A DNA stretch of 64,000 bases from Streptomyces sp. ATexAB-D23 (GTDB taxonomy: Bacteria > Actinomycetota > Actinomycetes > Streptomycetales > Streptomycetaceae), in the NCBI RefSeq assembly GCF_000373645.1, contig NZ_KB892006.1, positions 62,001-126,000 of the forward strand. Reading direction: 5' to 3'. Both the position numbers and the translations under genes were made by a program. Numbering within the stretch: the stretch's first letter is position 1; each line of letters opens with the position of its first letter. Positions 25,977 to 33,900 of the stretch are shown here, piece by piece. The notes under the pieces are model-generated. The model was not told the origin of the DNA. It did no database searches and was given only the letters and a program-made list of their open reading frames with translations.

Positions 25977-27287
25977 TCAGGCGGCCCACCCGCCGGAGGG
26001 CCCGTTCCCGCGGCGCTCGGAGTCCACCTGGACGTCCTTGGCGAAGGAGGCCATGAGTACGGGAACCGCCTCGGCCTGGAAGTCGACCTCGGAGTCGAAC
26101 TCCTTGATCATTCCTTCCAGCACCAGCAGCGACAGCAGCGGAAAGGCGAACTCGGCAGCGGCGAAGACGCCGAAGTCCTTCTGGAGCTTGAACAGCCTCG
26201 GCGCGAACGCCCCGAGGTCGAAGTCCTTCGAGAGCGCCCCGGCCACCTCGTCCACCAGCTCCGTCACCGCGCTGCGGAATCCCTCCCGGTCCATGTCTGC
26301 GGGGAGCCGCGCGGCGCTGTCGAGCACGATGTCCGCACACTTCGGGCCGTTGCCCTGGGCCATGTTGAGGAAGAAGCCGGCGAAGGAGCGCCGCACCGCG
26401 TCGGGCAGCTGCACCACGAAGCCGGCGTCGAGCACCACGACCCGTCCCTCACCGTCCAGGCAGAGGTTGCCCGGATGCAGGTCGCAGTGCACCACACCGT
26501 CCACGAAGAGCATCCGGTAGACCGCCCGCAGGACGTCGCGGACCACCTCCTGGCGGCGGGCCATCGACATGCCGTGGGGCCGGAACCGGCCGATGTCCGG
26601 GACGAACTCCATGGTGAGCACCGTCGGTCCGCACAGTCCCTCGACGGGAGCCGGGATCCGCAGTTCGGTGTGGTCGGAGAGGTTGCCGCGCAGCGCGAGC
26701 AGGGAGTCGTGTTCGGCGCTGAAGTCGAGCTGGCGCAGGACGGCGCCGCCGAGCTGTCCGATCATCTCCTCGGCGGGCAGGTCCCGCATGCTCGGCAGCA
26801 GCCGGCCGGCCCGCGCGCCGAGCAGGGCGAGGCGCAGATCGGCCTCCAGCACCGGGCGGATGCCGTGCCGCTGCACCTTGACGGCGACCTCGGTACCGTC
26901 GGCGAGCCGTGCGCGGTGCACGCTGGCGATACTGCCGCAGGCCACCGGCTCCCAGTCGAACTCGGCGAAGGCATCGGAGAATCCGGCCTCGGCGAGGGTG
27001 CGGGCCACCGCCGCCCGCCTCGGCTGCCGCACCTCGTCGGCCAGTTCACCCAACGCGTCGCACCAGCGTTCGGGGACCAGGTCGCGGCGCGTGCTGAGCA
27101 GTTGCCCCGCCTTGACGAAGAACGGCCCCAGCGCGGTCAGCAGCCGGGGAGCGCGGTGCGCCAGCCCGGCCCGGCCACCGCGGGTCATCGTGTGCGGCAG
27201 GGCGGCGATCAGATGTCCGGTGACGATCAGGGCGGTGGCACAGGCGCGCTTCGGCAGCAGCCACCAGCTGGTCCGTTGTTCTCGCAC
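25977..27287 (-). CDS. UbiB/ABC1 family atypical kinase
   Basis: 436 residues from GTG 27287. The family signatures are FFVKAGQLLSTRRDLVP (the KxGQ motif, about 56-72), ACGSIASVHRA (alanine-rich loop), VAVKVQ (the ATP-binding lysine), then HCDLHPGNL (catalytic loop). The metal loop reads LDAGFV where LDFG is usual, a DFG-to-DAG change. A hydrophobic segment near the C-terminus (FPLLSLLVLEGMI) may contact the membrane. Bacterial UbiB proteins support quinone or isoprenoid metabolism; what this one serves is not clear. It lies alone, with 200 bp before the epimerase gene and 92 bp after the next gene. Confidence 0.85.
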   Translation of the reverse strand: MREQRTSWWLLPKRACATALIVTGHLIAALPHTMTRGGRAGLAHRAPRLLTALGPFFVKAGQLLSTRRDLVPERWCDALGELADEVRQPRRAAVARTLAEAGFSDAFAEFDWEPVACGSIASVHRARLADGTEVAVKVQRHGIRPVLEADLRLALLGARAGRLLPSMRDLPAEEMIGQLGGAVLRQLDFSAEHDSLLALRGNLSDHTELRIPAPVEGLCGPTVLTMEFVPDIGRFRPHGMSMARRQEVVRDVLRAVYRMLFVDGVVHCDLHPGNLCLDGEGRVVVLDAGFVVQLPDAVRRSFAGFFLNMAQGNGPKCADIVLDSAARLPADMDREGFRSAVTELVDEVAGALSKDFDLGAFAPRLFKLQKDFGVFAAAEFAFPLLSLLVLEGMIKEFDSEVDFQAEAVPVLMASFAKDVQVDSERRGNGPSGGWAA

Positions 27288-27379
27288 GGCAACCCCAGAT
27301 CCCTCGTGTCGGGCGGACCGAAGACGGCCCGCCAGCTAGAAAAGCAGCCCCCGGGCCGGTGATCTATACGCCATATTGC

Positions 27380-28162
27380 TCACTGCGGTGCCCGGCCCGT
27401 GCCGGGCGGTCCGACGTAGGACTGCGCGATGTCCAGCCACTGGCCGGCCTCCGTCCCGACAGCGGTCAGCGCGAGGTCGTCGCGGTGTCTGCGCCGGGTG
27501 ACGAGCAGACAGAAGTCCTCGGCCGGGCCGGTGATCCGCTGCCCGGCCTCCGGCGGTCCGAAGGCCCACAGCTCCCCGGACGGGGCCGTCACCTCGAAAC
27601 GGAACGGCTCGGCCGGAGGCCGCAGACCGCGGGCGCGGTAGGCCAGGTCCCGGGTGCGGGTCCCGAGGAAGACGATGTGGCCGATCCGGTCGGTGAGCAC
27701 GCGCGGACGCCCGAGGCCGTCGCGGATGTCCTGGCCGTGCGCGTACAGCTCCGCCAACGCGACCGCGGCGAGCACACTGGCCGGCAGCGGCCCGGCCGGC
27801 CACGGCACCGGATCACGCCGTTCCAGTGCGGCCAGCCCCTTCTCGGCGGCTTCCCGTTCCTCGGCCCAGCGACGCAGCAGACCCGGGACCGGCTCCGTGA
27901 CGTACTCGGCGAGCCCGGCGTCCATCCCGGACTGGAAGTCCTCCCGGACCGGCGCGGTCTCGGCCGCGAAGGCCTCCGCGTCGCTCACCGCGAGCCGGAC
28001 CAGACGCGAGACGTACGCCAGGTGAGCCACCTGGTGACGGACCGTCCAGGAGGCGGCGGGGGTCGCCGCCTCCCACTCCTCGGGGCTGAGTCCTGCCACG
28101 AGATCACCGAGTTCGGTGCCCTCCACCGCCAGATCGGCGTACACGTCCTGCATTGCGGTCAC
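27380..28162 (-). CDS. maleylpyruvate isomerase family protein (TIGR03084-like)
   Basis: 260 residues from GTG 28162, which overlaps the stop of the MerR gene (GTGA, 28159-28162); AAGGA lies 8 nt upstream. The DinB-type N-terminus reads WTVRHQVAHLAYVSRL with the conserved H of VAHL, and the second metal H is in LAELYAHGQDIRDGLG. The C-terminus carries the FxFEVTAPSGELWAFGPP block and the GPAEDFCLLVTRRRHRDDL motif (R-R-H) of this family. It is paralogous in fold to 24044-24745 but clearly different in sequence. It is probably controlled by the MerR protein it is cotranscribed with. Confidence 0.85.
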   Translation of the reverse strand: MTAMQDVYADLAVEGTELGDLVAGLSPEEWEAATPAASWTVRHQVAHLAYVSRLVRLAVSDAEAFAAETAPVREDFQSGMDAGLAEYVTEPVPGLLRRWAEEREAAEKGLAALERRDPVPWPAGPLPASVLAAVALAELYAHGQDIRDGLGRPRVLTDRIGHIVFLGTRTRDLAYRARGLRPPAEPFRFEVTAPSGELWAFGPPEAGQRITGPAEDFCLLVTRRRHRDDLALTAVGTEAGQWLDIAQSYVGPPGTGRAPQ

Positions 28163-28890
28163 GTGGCCATTCCTTTCGACGCGCCGGAGAACACAGCGGG
28201 CGAACCGGGTCCATCTTCCGGGCGGGGACGGACCGCCGCTTCTTCGCACGTGCTCTGCGCGCCGCCTTCGACGCCCCGGAAGTGACGGACCGACTTGTCC
28301 TCCCCGGCGAGGCGGCGCAGGGCGAGCAGCGCCGGTTCCAGAAGGAGACACACCAGCACCGCGCGTTCGGCGGCCTCCCGCGGCGCCCACGCGCCGTCCA
28401 GCTGCTCGATGTCCAGCTCCGACGCACGGTCCGCCAGTCGCGCGTAGGGCAGCAGCGTCCGCCAGTCGATCTCCGTACCCAGCTCCGACAAGGCATGCAG
28501 AATCTCGCCGAGGCTCCGGGCGGCGGCGGTGCCGGAGTCGACGTCCCAGCCCATCTCGGCGATCAGGCTCCACGCGCCCGCGACGCCCGGAGCCTCCGCC
28601 CGCTCGTGGTCCCCGTCCGGCGAGGCCGGCCCGCCGTCGATCAGTCCGAGGATCCGGTACGGATCCGGCTGCCGCGCCATGGTGCCGAGAACCTTCCCGG
28701 CCGCACCGACCGACAGCCGGCGCACACCTGTCAGTGCCCGGATCAACCGCAGTCGGTGCAGGTGCTCCTCGCCGTAGTCGGCGCGGGTCGCGCTGACGCG
28801 CCGGCCCGGGGACAGCAGCCCTTCCCGGAGGTAGTACTTGATCGTCGCGGCCGGCATCCCGCTGAGGCTGCTGAGTTCCGCCAACGTCAT
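28159..28890 (-). CDS. MerR-family transcriptional regulator
   Basis: 243 residues. The N-terminal winged helix-turn-helix starts LAELSSLSGMPAATIKYYLREGLLSPGR, then RADYGEEHLHRLRLIRALTGVRRLSVG, the MerR dimer-helix region. The remaining 170 residues form a helical effector domain without the cysteines of metal-sensing members. First gene of a two-gene operon with the maleylpyruvate-isomerase-like protein. Confidence 0.88.
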   Translation of the reverse strand: MTLAELSSLSGMPAATIKYYLREGLLSPGRRVSATRADYGEEHLHRLRLIRALTGVRRLSVGAAGKVLGTMARQPDPYRILGLIDGGPASPDGDHERAEAPGVAGAWSLIAEMGWDVDSGTAAARSLGEILHALSELGTEIDWRTLLPYARLADRASELDIEQLDGAWAPREAAERAVLVCLLLEPALLALRRLAGEDKSVRHFRGVEGGAQSTCEEAAVRPRPEDGPGSPAVFSGASKGMAT

Positions 28891-29331
28891 GGGGCCCCGC
28901 CCGTCCGCGGCGGTGCCGACGGAGTACCGGGTCCCGTCCTCACATGCGAAGTGCCCCGGCCCGCGCCCGGCTCCTCGGCGGGGTGCCGCGGGTCACCCGC
29001 GGACGTGGGCGGCTGCCGCCGCTCGTCGTCCGGACCGGGCGGCGGGCCGGTCCCCTCCCCCTCGGCCACCGGAACCGCGCATGCGTGAAGTGGTTTCGTC
29101 AAAGGGGTCCCTCCCCGGAGAACGGGCTCCTGACCAGGCCGGCCGACGCGGCGGAACGAGTCTGTCGCCGGATCCGGCGATCTGTCTTCTCGTCCGTTGC
29201 CCGGTGCGGATCGTCTCCGCATCGGTGCGGAACCGGCCGGCGGTCACGAAGGCGCCCTCTCCGGGGCCCGGACGGCCACCCGCGTTGCCGTCAGGCGGCC
29301 GTGGCCTTGGGGACCGTGGGGACCTACGTGC
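28891..29331. other. 441-bp spacer without a recognisable gene
   Basis: It lies upstream of the minus-strand MerR gene and beyond the 3' end of the minus-strand C39-like gene. Frames here are proline/arginine-rich with no ribosome-binding site or recognisable motif, and I see no strong hairpin. The MerR promoter should lie near 28900-28960. Confidence 0.5.
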
Positions 29332-30687
29332 TCACAGCAGCCCGAGCGACCGCAGGGCACGGCGCTGGGCCGGGGAGGGGTGGGAGGGCCAGTAGACGTA
29401 ACAGACCCCGCCCGTACCGCTCTTGACCTTGCCCTCCGCGTCGTAGCGCTTCGTGCGCAGCCAGATCGTCTCCCACTCGTGGCGGCGGTAGACGTGGCGC
29501 ACCGCCTCGTCGTCCGGTGACGCGGGGTCGTTGGCGATGACGTCGCCGTCGGGGGTGAAGCCGATGACGGTCATAAGATGGCCGGAGGTGCCGTAGCCCG
29601 CGCCGGTCAGTTCCTCCTTGAGGAAGGACTGCGAGGTGATGACCGGGATGCCTGCCCGGACCAGGGTCTCCACGTCCTTGAGGGAGCCGAGCCGGGTCAC
29701 CGCGGCGCTCATGTCACGGTAGGTCGCCGCGTAGGCGGCGTTGAACGGCCAGTTGCCGCAGCCCTCGTACTGGTTGTCGTACGTGAAGCGCGCGGCGTGG
29801 CAGACCTGGGGGTCCTGGAGTCCGGGCTCGACCCAGGCGAGGTCGTCGGCGGAGGGGGTGCGGCCCCAGTACTCGATGATCATCTGCGAGGAGGTGGGGC
29901 TGCACCACGCCTCGCCGCCGTTGTCGTATTCGGGGTACTGCCCGACGTGGACGTTCTGCGAGTAGCGCGGCACCGGCAGCTCACGGACGAGGCCGGGGGT
30001 GCTGGCGGGGACGGTGAAGCGGTCGGGGATGTCCGAGGCCATCGCGCCGATCCGCCACACGGTCGGGGTGAGCCGGCTGCCCGGGGTGCGGTAGAGGGTG
30101 AGCCGCAGCCGGTAGGAGAGCAGGCGCAGGCCGCTCGCCGCGTCGTCCACCGAGAAGGTGTCGGTCCAGACGGAGCTCTTGCCGTCGCTCTGGTCGTCCA
30201 CGGAGGTGCGGCGGATGTCGCCGTCGCCGGCCGCCCAGCGGCCCATGACGTACCAGGGGGACTCGGTGCCGTCCGAGTAGCGGCCGCACAGTTCGATCCG
30301 GATCCAGGTGCCGGCCGGGGTGTCCGCGTTCCAGGAGGCGATCACCTCGGTCGCGGGGACGGTCGAGCGGTGGACGGGTGAGGTCCAGGTCGCGTAGTCC
30401 CACGCGGCGGTGGTGCCGGTGTGCGGGTCGGTGTAGTCCGTGCGGCCCAGCGAATGGCCGATGACGAGCCCGGCGCGGCGGCCGGCGACCGCGCGGGTCC
30501 CGGCGCCGTGGCCGCAGCGCCAGTCGGTGTACGTGGTCCAGGCGTGGTTGTCCACCGAGGGGGGCGGGGCCGTGGGGCGGTGGTGCGGGGTGGCGGCCGC
30601 CACAGTGGCGGTGGAGAGCGTTCCGGCGCCGGCCGCGGCCGCGATGGCGGCGGTGAGCACGGTTCGGCGTGAGGTCGGACTGGGCAT
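29332..30687 (-). CDS. secreted C39-like cysteine peptidase family protein
   Basis: 451 residues from ATG 30687. The start MPSPTSRRTVLTAAIAAAAG is a Tat-type signal (S-R-R-T-V-L), so it should be exported folded. The middle (about 60-240) is a beta-sandwich-like region (YATWTSPVHRSTVPATEVIASWN...). The C-terminal domain (about 250-430) is a papain-like C39 fold with catalytic-type C in GEAWCSPTSSQMIIEYWG, H in SGHLMTVIGF and D in VIANDPAS. It resembles conserved Streptomyces exported C39 proteins. Monocistronic. A cell-wall or extracellular peptide target is likely; the substrate is unknown. Confidence 0.85.
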   Translation of the reverse strand: MPSPTSRRTVLTAAIAAAAGAGTLSTATVAAATPHHRPTAPPPSVDNHAWTTYTDWRCGHGAGTRAVAGRRAGLVIGHSLGRTDYTDPHTGTTAAWDYATWTSPVHRSTVPATEVIASWNADTPAGTWIRIELCGRYSDGTESPWYVMGRWAAGDGDIRRTSVDDQSDGKSSVWTDTFSVDDAASGLRLLSYRLRLTLYRTPGSRLTPTVWRIGAMASDIPDRFTVPASTPGLVRELPVPRYSQNVHVGQYPEYDNGGEAWCSPTSSQMIIEYWGRTPSADDLAWVEPGLQDPQVCHAARFTYDNQYEGCGNWPFNAAYAATYRDMSAAVTRLGSLKDVETLVRAGIPVITSQSFLKEELTGAGYGTSGHLMTVIGFTPDGDVIANDPASPDDEAVRHVYRRHEWETIWLRTKRYDAEGKVKSGTGGVCYVYWPSHPSPAQRRALRSLGLL

Positions 30688-30875
30688 GGGCGAGACCCCC
30701 GGTCGTCGGCGGAATGGGGCTGCGGTGCACAACAGTGCGCCAACTATCGCGGGTCGCGTCCCGGTTCGGCCAGCGATTCGGCCCGTGCCGGTCAATCAAT
30801 ATTGGTCTCGACCACTGGCGTGACCTGCGGCTGCGCGGGAGCGCCCGCAGGGCGCCCGGCTCGTAGGCTGGGTGC

Positions 30876-31460
30876 ATGAACGACCTCTCGCACCACGCCG
30901 CGCGACTGCGCGCCCTCGCGCCGTCCTGCGGACCGGTGCGGCTCGTCGCCGTCGACGGCCACGCCGGATCGGGCAAGAGCACCTTCGCCGAGCGCCTCGC
31001 CGAGGCGCTCGGCGGCGCCCCCGTGCTGCACCTGGACGACCTGGCGACACACCAGGAGCTGTTCGCCTGGACGGACCGGCTGCGCGAACAGGTGACCGAA
31101 CCGCTCTCGCGGGGCGAGCCCGCGCGCTACGCGCCGTACGACTGGACGGCCCGGACCTTCGGGCCGCCGCGGACCCTGGAGCCCGCGCCCGTGATCCTCA
31201 TCGAGGGGGTCGGCGCGGGCCGGCGCGCGCTGCGCCCGCTGCTGGCCCGGCTGCTGTGGATGGACCTTGCGGCCGAGGAGTCCTGGGAGCGCGGGCGGCG
31301 GCGGGACGGGCCCGCGCTGAGCGCGTTCTGGGACGGCTGGACCGCCGCCGAGACCGCGCACTTCTCGGCCGACCCCTCGCGCCCCCATGCGGACGCTCTG
31401 GTACGGCAGTTGCCCGTGGGGTACGAGTGGCTGGAAGGGCCCGTACGGGCGCGCTGCTGA
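30876..31460 (+). CDS. uridine-kinase-like P-loop NTPase
   Basis: 194 residues. Walker A GHAGSGKST (28-36), the HLDDL strand (D of the kinase lid) and VILIEGVGAGRRALRPLL (Walker-B-like) are typical of uridine-kinase/phosphoribulokinase-like small kinases. ATG 30876 has no Shine-Dalgarno; TAGGCT at about 30864-30869 could be a -10 box, so a leaderless transcript is likely. The substrate is not established and may not be uridine. Confidence 0.8.
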   Translation: MNDLSHHAARLRALAPSCGPVRLVAVDGHAGSGKSTFAERLAEALGGAPVLHLDDLATHQELFAWTDRLREQVTEPLSRGEPARYAPYDWTARTFGPPRTLEPAPVILIEGVGAGRRALRPLLARLLWMDLAAEESWERGRRRDGPALSAFWDGWTAAETAHFSADPSRPHADALVRQLPVGYEWLEGPVRARC

Positions 31461-31541
31461 ACCGTTCCGTCACATGGTGTGACCGTTTCGCGGCGCCGTA
31501 CCGAGCAGTCGGAAATCGCCCGGGAAGTACCTCAACTCCGC

Positions 31542-31571
31542 TTGACCCGGGGGCGGTACAGGTCTTACGTT
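31542..31571 (+). promoter_or_regulatory. candidate sigma70-type promoter
   Basis: TTGACC (31542-31547), 17-nt spacer, TTACGT (31565-31570); shifting by one gives TACGTT. It is one of the best vegetative-type promoters seen in the window, yet the next downstream coding start is about 290 bp away. Confidence 0.5.
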
Positions 31572-31576
31572 CTCAA

Positions 31577-31643
31577 TGTGCGGCTTTTCGGAGCCCCCAC
31601 AGACGCGAAGCCCCCGGTTGTTCCCCCGTGATCGGGGGCTTCG
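31577..31643 (+). ncRNA. candidate small RNA, about 65 nt
   Basis: The predicted transcript begins just after the promoter above and ends in a hairpin, GAAGCCCCCG (31607-31616) with CGGGGGCTTC (31633-31642), followed by GTCC. A second segment, GAGCCCCC at about 31591-31598, could pair with the same right arm, giving two alternative structures as in an attenuator. No coding start is seen between promoter and hairpin. It could instead be a leader or attenuator of the AAA+ gene. The rest of the 400-bp spacer (31461-31862) shows only a possible second promoter (TTAGTC 31729-31734, TACGAT 31753-31758). Confidence 0.4.
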
Positions 31644-31862
31644 TCCTGTGCTCCCCGCACCTCCCCGGCCGCCACCGGACCCCTCCCCCTCACCCTGGGT
31701 CACGACGCGTCTTCGGCCTGCGGCACCCTTAGTCGGATACTCCCTGCACAGGTACGATGCCTCTCGGTGCGGTCAATTCCCGTCCACGGCACAGTGTTTC
31801 GGCGCGCCTCGGCGGGCTTTCGGGCGGCGGGACATCCTGGGGGCACGTTTGTGGGGGACCTG

Positions 31863-33779
31863 ATGGACATCGGCACGCAGGGCGCGCAGGCCCCCGCCGA
31901 CCTCGCCTGGCTGCGGGGCGTGGACGCCTACACGATGGGCGCGTATCCGCAGGCCGAGGAGGAATTCCGGGCCGCGGTCCGCCACGATCCCGGCATGGCG
32001 GACGCCTGGCTCGGGCTGCACGCGCTGCGGGTCGACACGGCGTCCGCGCTGCTGCACATGCACCGCCACCGCGACCGCTTCGGCGAGCAGCGCAGCCGCT
32101 ACCGACGCACGCTCAACTCCTGGTACTGGCTGGGCTGGTGGGTGCAGCCGGTGCTGGAGAGTCCGCGGGACCTGCTGCTGGCACACGCCTCCCACTGGCT
32201 CGACGGCCGCCATGTGCCCGAGCTCGACCGGGCGCTCGCCGCCCTGGCGCCGGTGGACACCGACCCGCAGGTCCGCTTCCTGCACGCCTGCCGCTCCTAC
32301 CTGGTCAAGGACTGGGAGCAGCTCGTGCGCCACACCGAGCGGTTGGTGGACGACCCGATGCTCGGCATCGAGGCGGGGCTCTTCGGCGGTATGGCGCGGG
32401 TGCGGCTGGAGATGTACGGGCAGGCCGAACCGATGCTCGCGACGGCCCTGATGCGCTGCCGCAGCGAGCAGCCTCAGCGCAAGGAGCTGCGCTACTGGCT
32501 GGCCCGCGCACACGAGGGCACCGGCCGCAGCGCCGCCGCCCTGCCGCTCTACCGGGCCGTGCACCGGATCGACCCCGCCTTCATGGACACCTCGGCGCGG
32601 CTGGCGGCCATCGCGGACTACGACGGGCTGGACGGTTCCGAGGACCTGCCGGGTCTGGCCACGGTGTCGCTGACCGGTCTGGAGGCGGATGTGGCCTTCG
32701 CGGAGGGCAGGACGGACGGCGACTCCTCGCCGGGCGCCGACCTGCCGGACGGCCGGGACCTGCCGCCGGGCGGTGAGGCGCAGGATCTGCCCGGGTCCGT
32801 GGTCCCCCCGCCGGCCGGCGGGGCGCGGGCGAAGACCTCCGTCCCGGGGCAGCCGGCGCCGCAGCCCTTCCCGGCCGGGCCCAGCGACCCGGCCCTGCTG
32901 GCCGAGGCGCTGGCCGAGCTGGAGCGGATGGTCGGCCTGGAGCCGGTGAAGCGTCAGGTCAAGGCGCTCTCCGCGCAGCTGAACATGGCGCGGCTGCGGG
33001 CCGGCCAGGGGCTGCCCGTACAGCCGCCGAAGCGGCACTTCGTCTTCTCCGGTCCTTCCGGCACCGGCAAGACGACGGTGGCCCGCATCCTGGGCCGGGT
33101 GTTCTACGCGCTGGGCCTGCTCGGCGGGGACCATCTGGTGGAGGCCCAACGGGCGGATCTGGTGGGCGAGTTCCTGGGCCAGACCGCGGTGAAGGCCAAT
33201 GAGCTGATCGATTCGGCGCTGGGCGGGGTGCTCTTCGTGGACGAGGCGTACAGCCTCTCCAACACCGGGTACAGCAAGGGCGACGCATACGGCGACGAGG
33301 CCCTTCAGGTGCTGCTCAAGCGGGCGGAGGACAACCGGGACCATCTGGTCGTCATCCTGGCCGGCTATCCCGAGGGCATGGACCGGCTGCTGTCCACCAA
33401 CCCCGGGCTCTCCTCGCGCTTCACCACCCGGGTGGACTTCCCCAGCTACCGGCCGCTGGAGCTCACCGCGATCGGTGAGGTGCTGGCCGCGGAGAACGGC
33501 GACGTGTGGGACGAGGAGTCGCTGGACGAGCTGCGCTCGATCAGCGGCCATGTGGTCGACCAGGGCTGGCTGGACGAGCTGGGCAACGGCCGCTTCCTGC
33601 GGACGCTGTACGAGAAGAGCTGCGCCTACCGCGACCTGCGGCTCTCGGGCTGTACGACGGTGCCGACCCGGGACGACCTGGCGACGCTGCGGCTGCCGGA
33701 CCTGATGCAGGCGTACGGCGAGGTGCTGTCGGGGCGCGGTCCGGTGGGCCGGGGGCCGCAGGAACCGCCCGTGCTGTGA
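31863..33779 (+). CDS. CbxX/EccA-like AAA+ ATPase with N-terminal TPR-like domain
   Basis: 638 residues from ATG 31863; the frame stays open to GTG 31767, which would suit a leaderless start. Residues 1-260 form helical TPR-like repeats (AYPQAEEEFRAAVRHDPGMADAW; GRSAAALPLYRAVHRIDP), as in EccA of type VII secretion. A proline/glycine/aspartate-rich linker (about 280-345) precedes the AAA+ core: Walker A GPSGTGKTT (397-405), Walker B GGVLFVDEAYSLSNTG (about 454-469), then the sensor region NPGLSSRFTTRVDFPSY. No other type VII genes (eccB-E, esx) are in the window, so a secretion role is uncertain. Similar stand-alone proteins are common in Streptomyces. Confidence 0.85.
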   Translation: MDIGTQGAQAPADLAWLRGVDAYTMGAYPQAEEEFRAAVRHDPGMADAWLGLHALRVDTASALLHMHRHRDRFGEQRSRYRRTLNSWYWLGWWVQPVLESPRDLLLAHASHWLDGRHVPELDRALAALAPVDTDPQVRFLHACRSYLVKDWEQLVRHTERLVDDPMLGIEAGLFGGMARVRLEMYGQAEPMLATALMRCRSEQPQRKELRYWLARAHEGTGRSAAALPLYRAVHRIDPAFMDTSARLAAIADYDGLDGSEDLPGLATVSLTGLEADVAFAEGRTDGDSSPGADLPDGRDLPPGGEAQDLPGSVVPPPAGGARAKTSVPGQPAPQPFPAGPSDPALLAEALAELERMVGLEPVKRQVKALSAQLNMARLRAGQGLPVQPPKRHFVFSGPSGTGKTTVARILGRVFYALGLLGGDHLVEAQRADLVGEFLGQTAVKANELIDSALGGVLFVDEAYSLSNTGYSKGDAYGDEALQVLLKRAEDNRDHLVVILAGYPEGMDRLLSTNPGLSSRFTTRVDFPSYRPLELTAIGEVLAAENGDVWDEESLDELRSISGHVVDQGWLDELGNGRFLRTLYEKSCAYRDLRLSGCTTVPTRDDLATLRLPDLMQAYGEVLSGRGPVGRGPQEPPVL

Positions 33780-33788
33780 ACCACGCAC

Positions 33789-33830
33789 CGCACCCCCGGC
33801 CGCCGGGAGGTTCCGGCGGCCGGGGGTGCG
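33789..33830 (+). terminator. terminator of the AAA+ gene
   Basis: A perfect 16-bp stem, CGCACCCCCGGCCGCC (33789-33804) with its complement (33815-33830), 10-nt loop. It starts 9 bp after the stop codon. Confidence 0.85.
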
Positions 33831-33834
33831 GGTG

Positions 33835-33900
33835 TGCGGTTGCGGTTGCGGTTGCGGTTGCGGTTGCGGTTGCGGTTGCGGTTGCGGTTGCGGTTGCGGT
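33835..33900. repeat. hexanucleotide microsatellite, (TGCGGT)11
   Basis: Eleven perfect tandem copies of TGCGGT (66 bp) fill the space between the AAA+ terminator and the stop codon of the convergent CNNM gene. The last base of the array is the first base of that TCA (stop on the minus strand). Read through on the minus strand it would encode alternating T-A; on the plus strand L-R. Confidence 0.95.

Noticed and set aside
28887..29222. 111-codon minus-strand frame upstream of the MerR gene
   Set aside because: Composition (P, G, R-rich) without any motif or ribosome-binding site; not a supportable gene.
33835..33900. TGCGGT array as a CRISPR or coding repeat
   Set aside because: The repeats have no spacers and the unit is 6 bp; it is a microsatellite between two genes.
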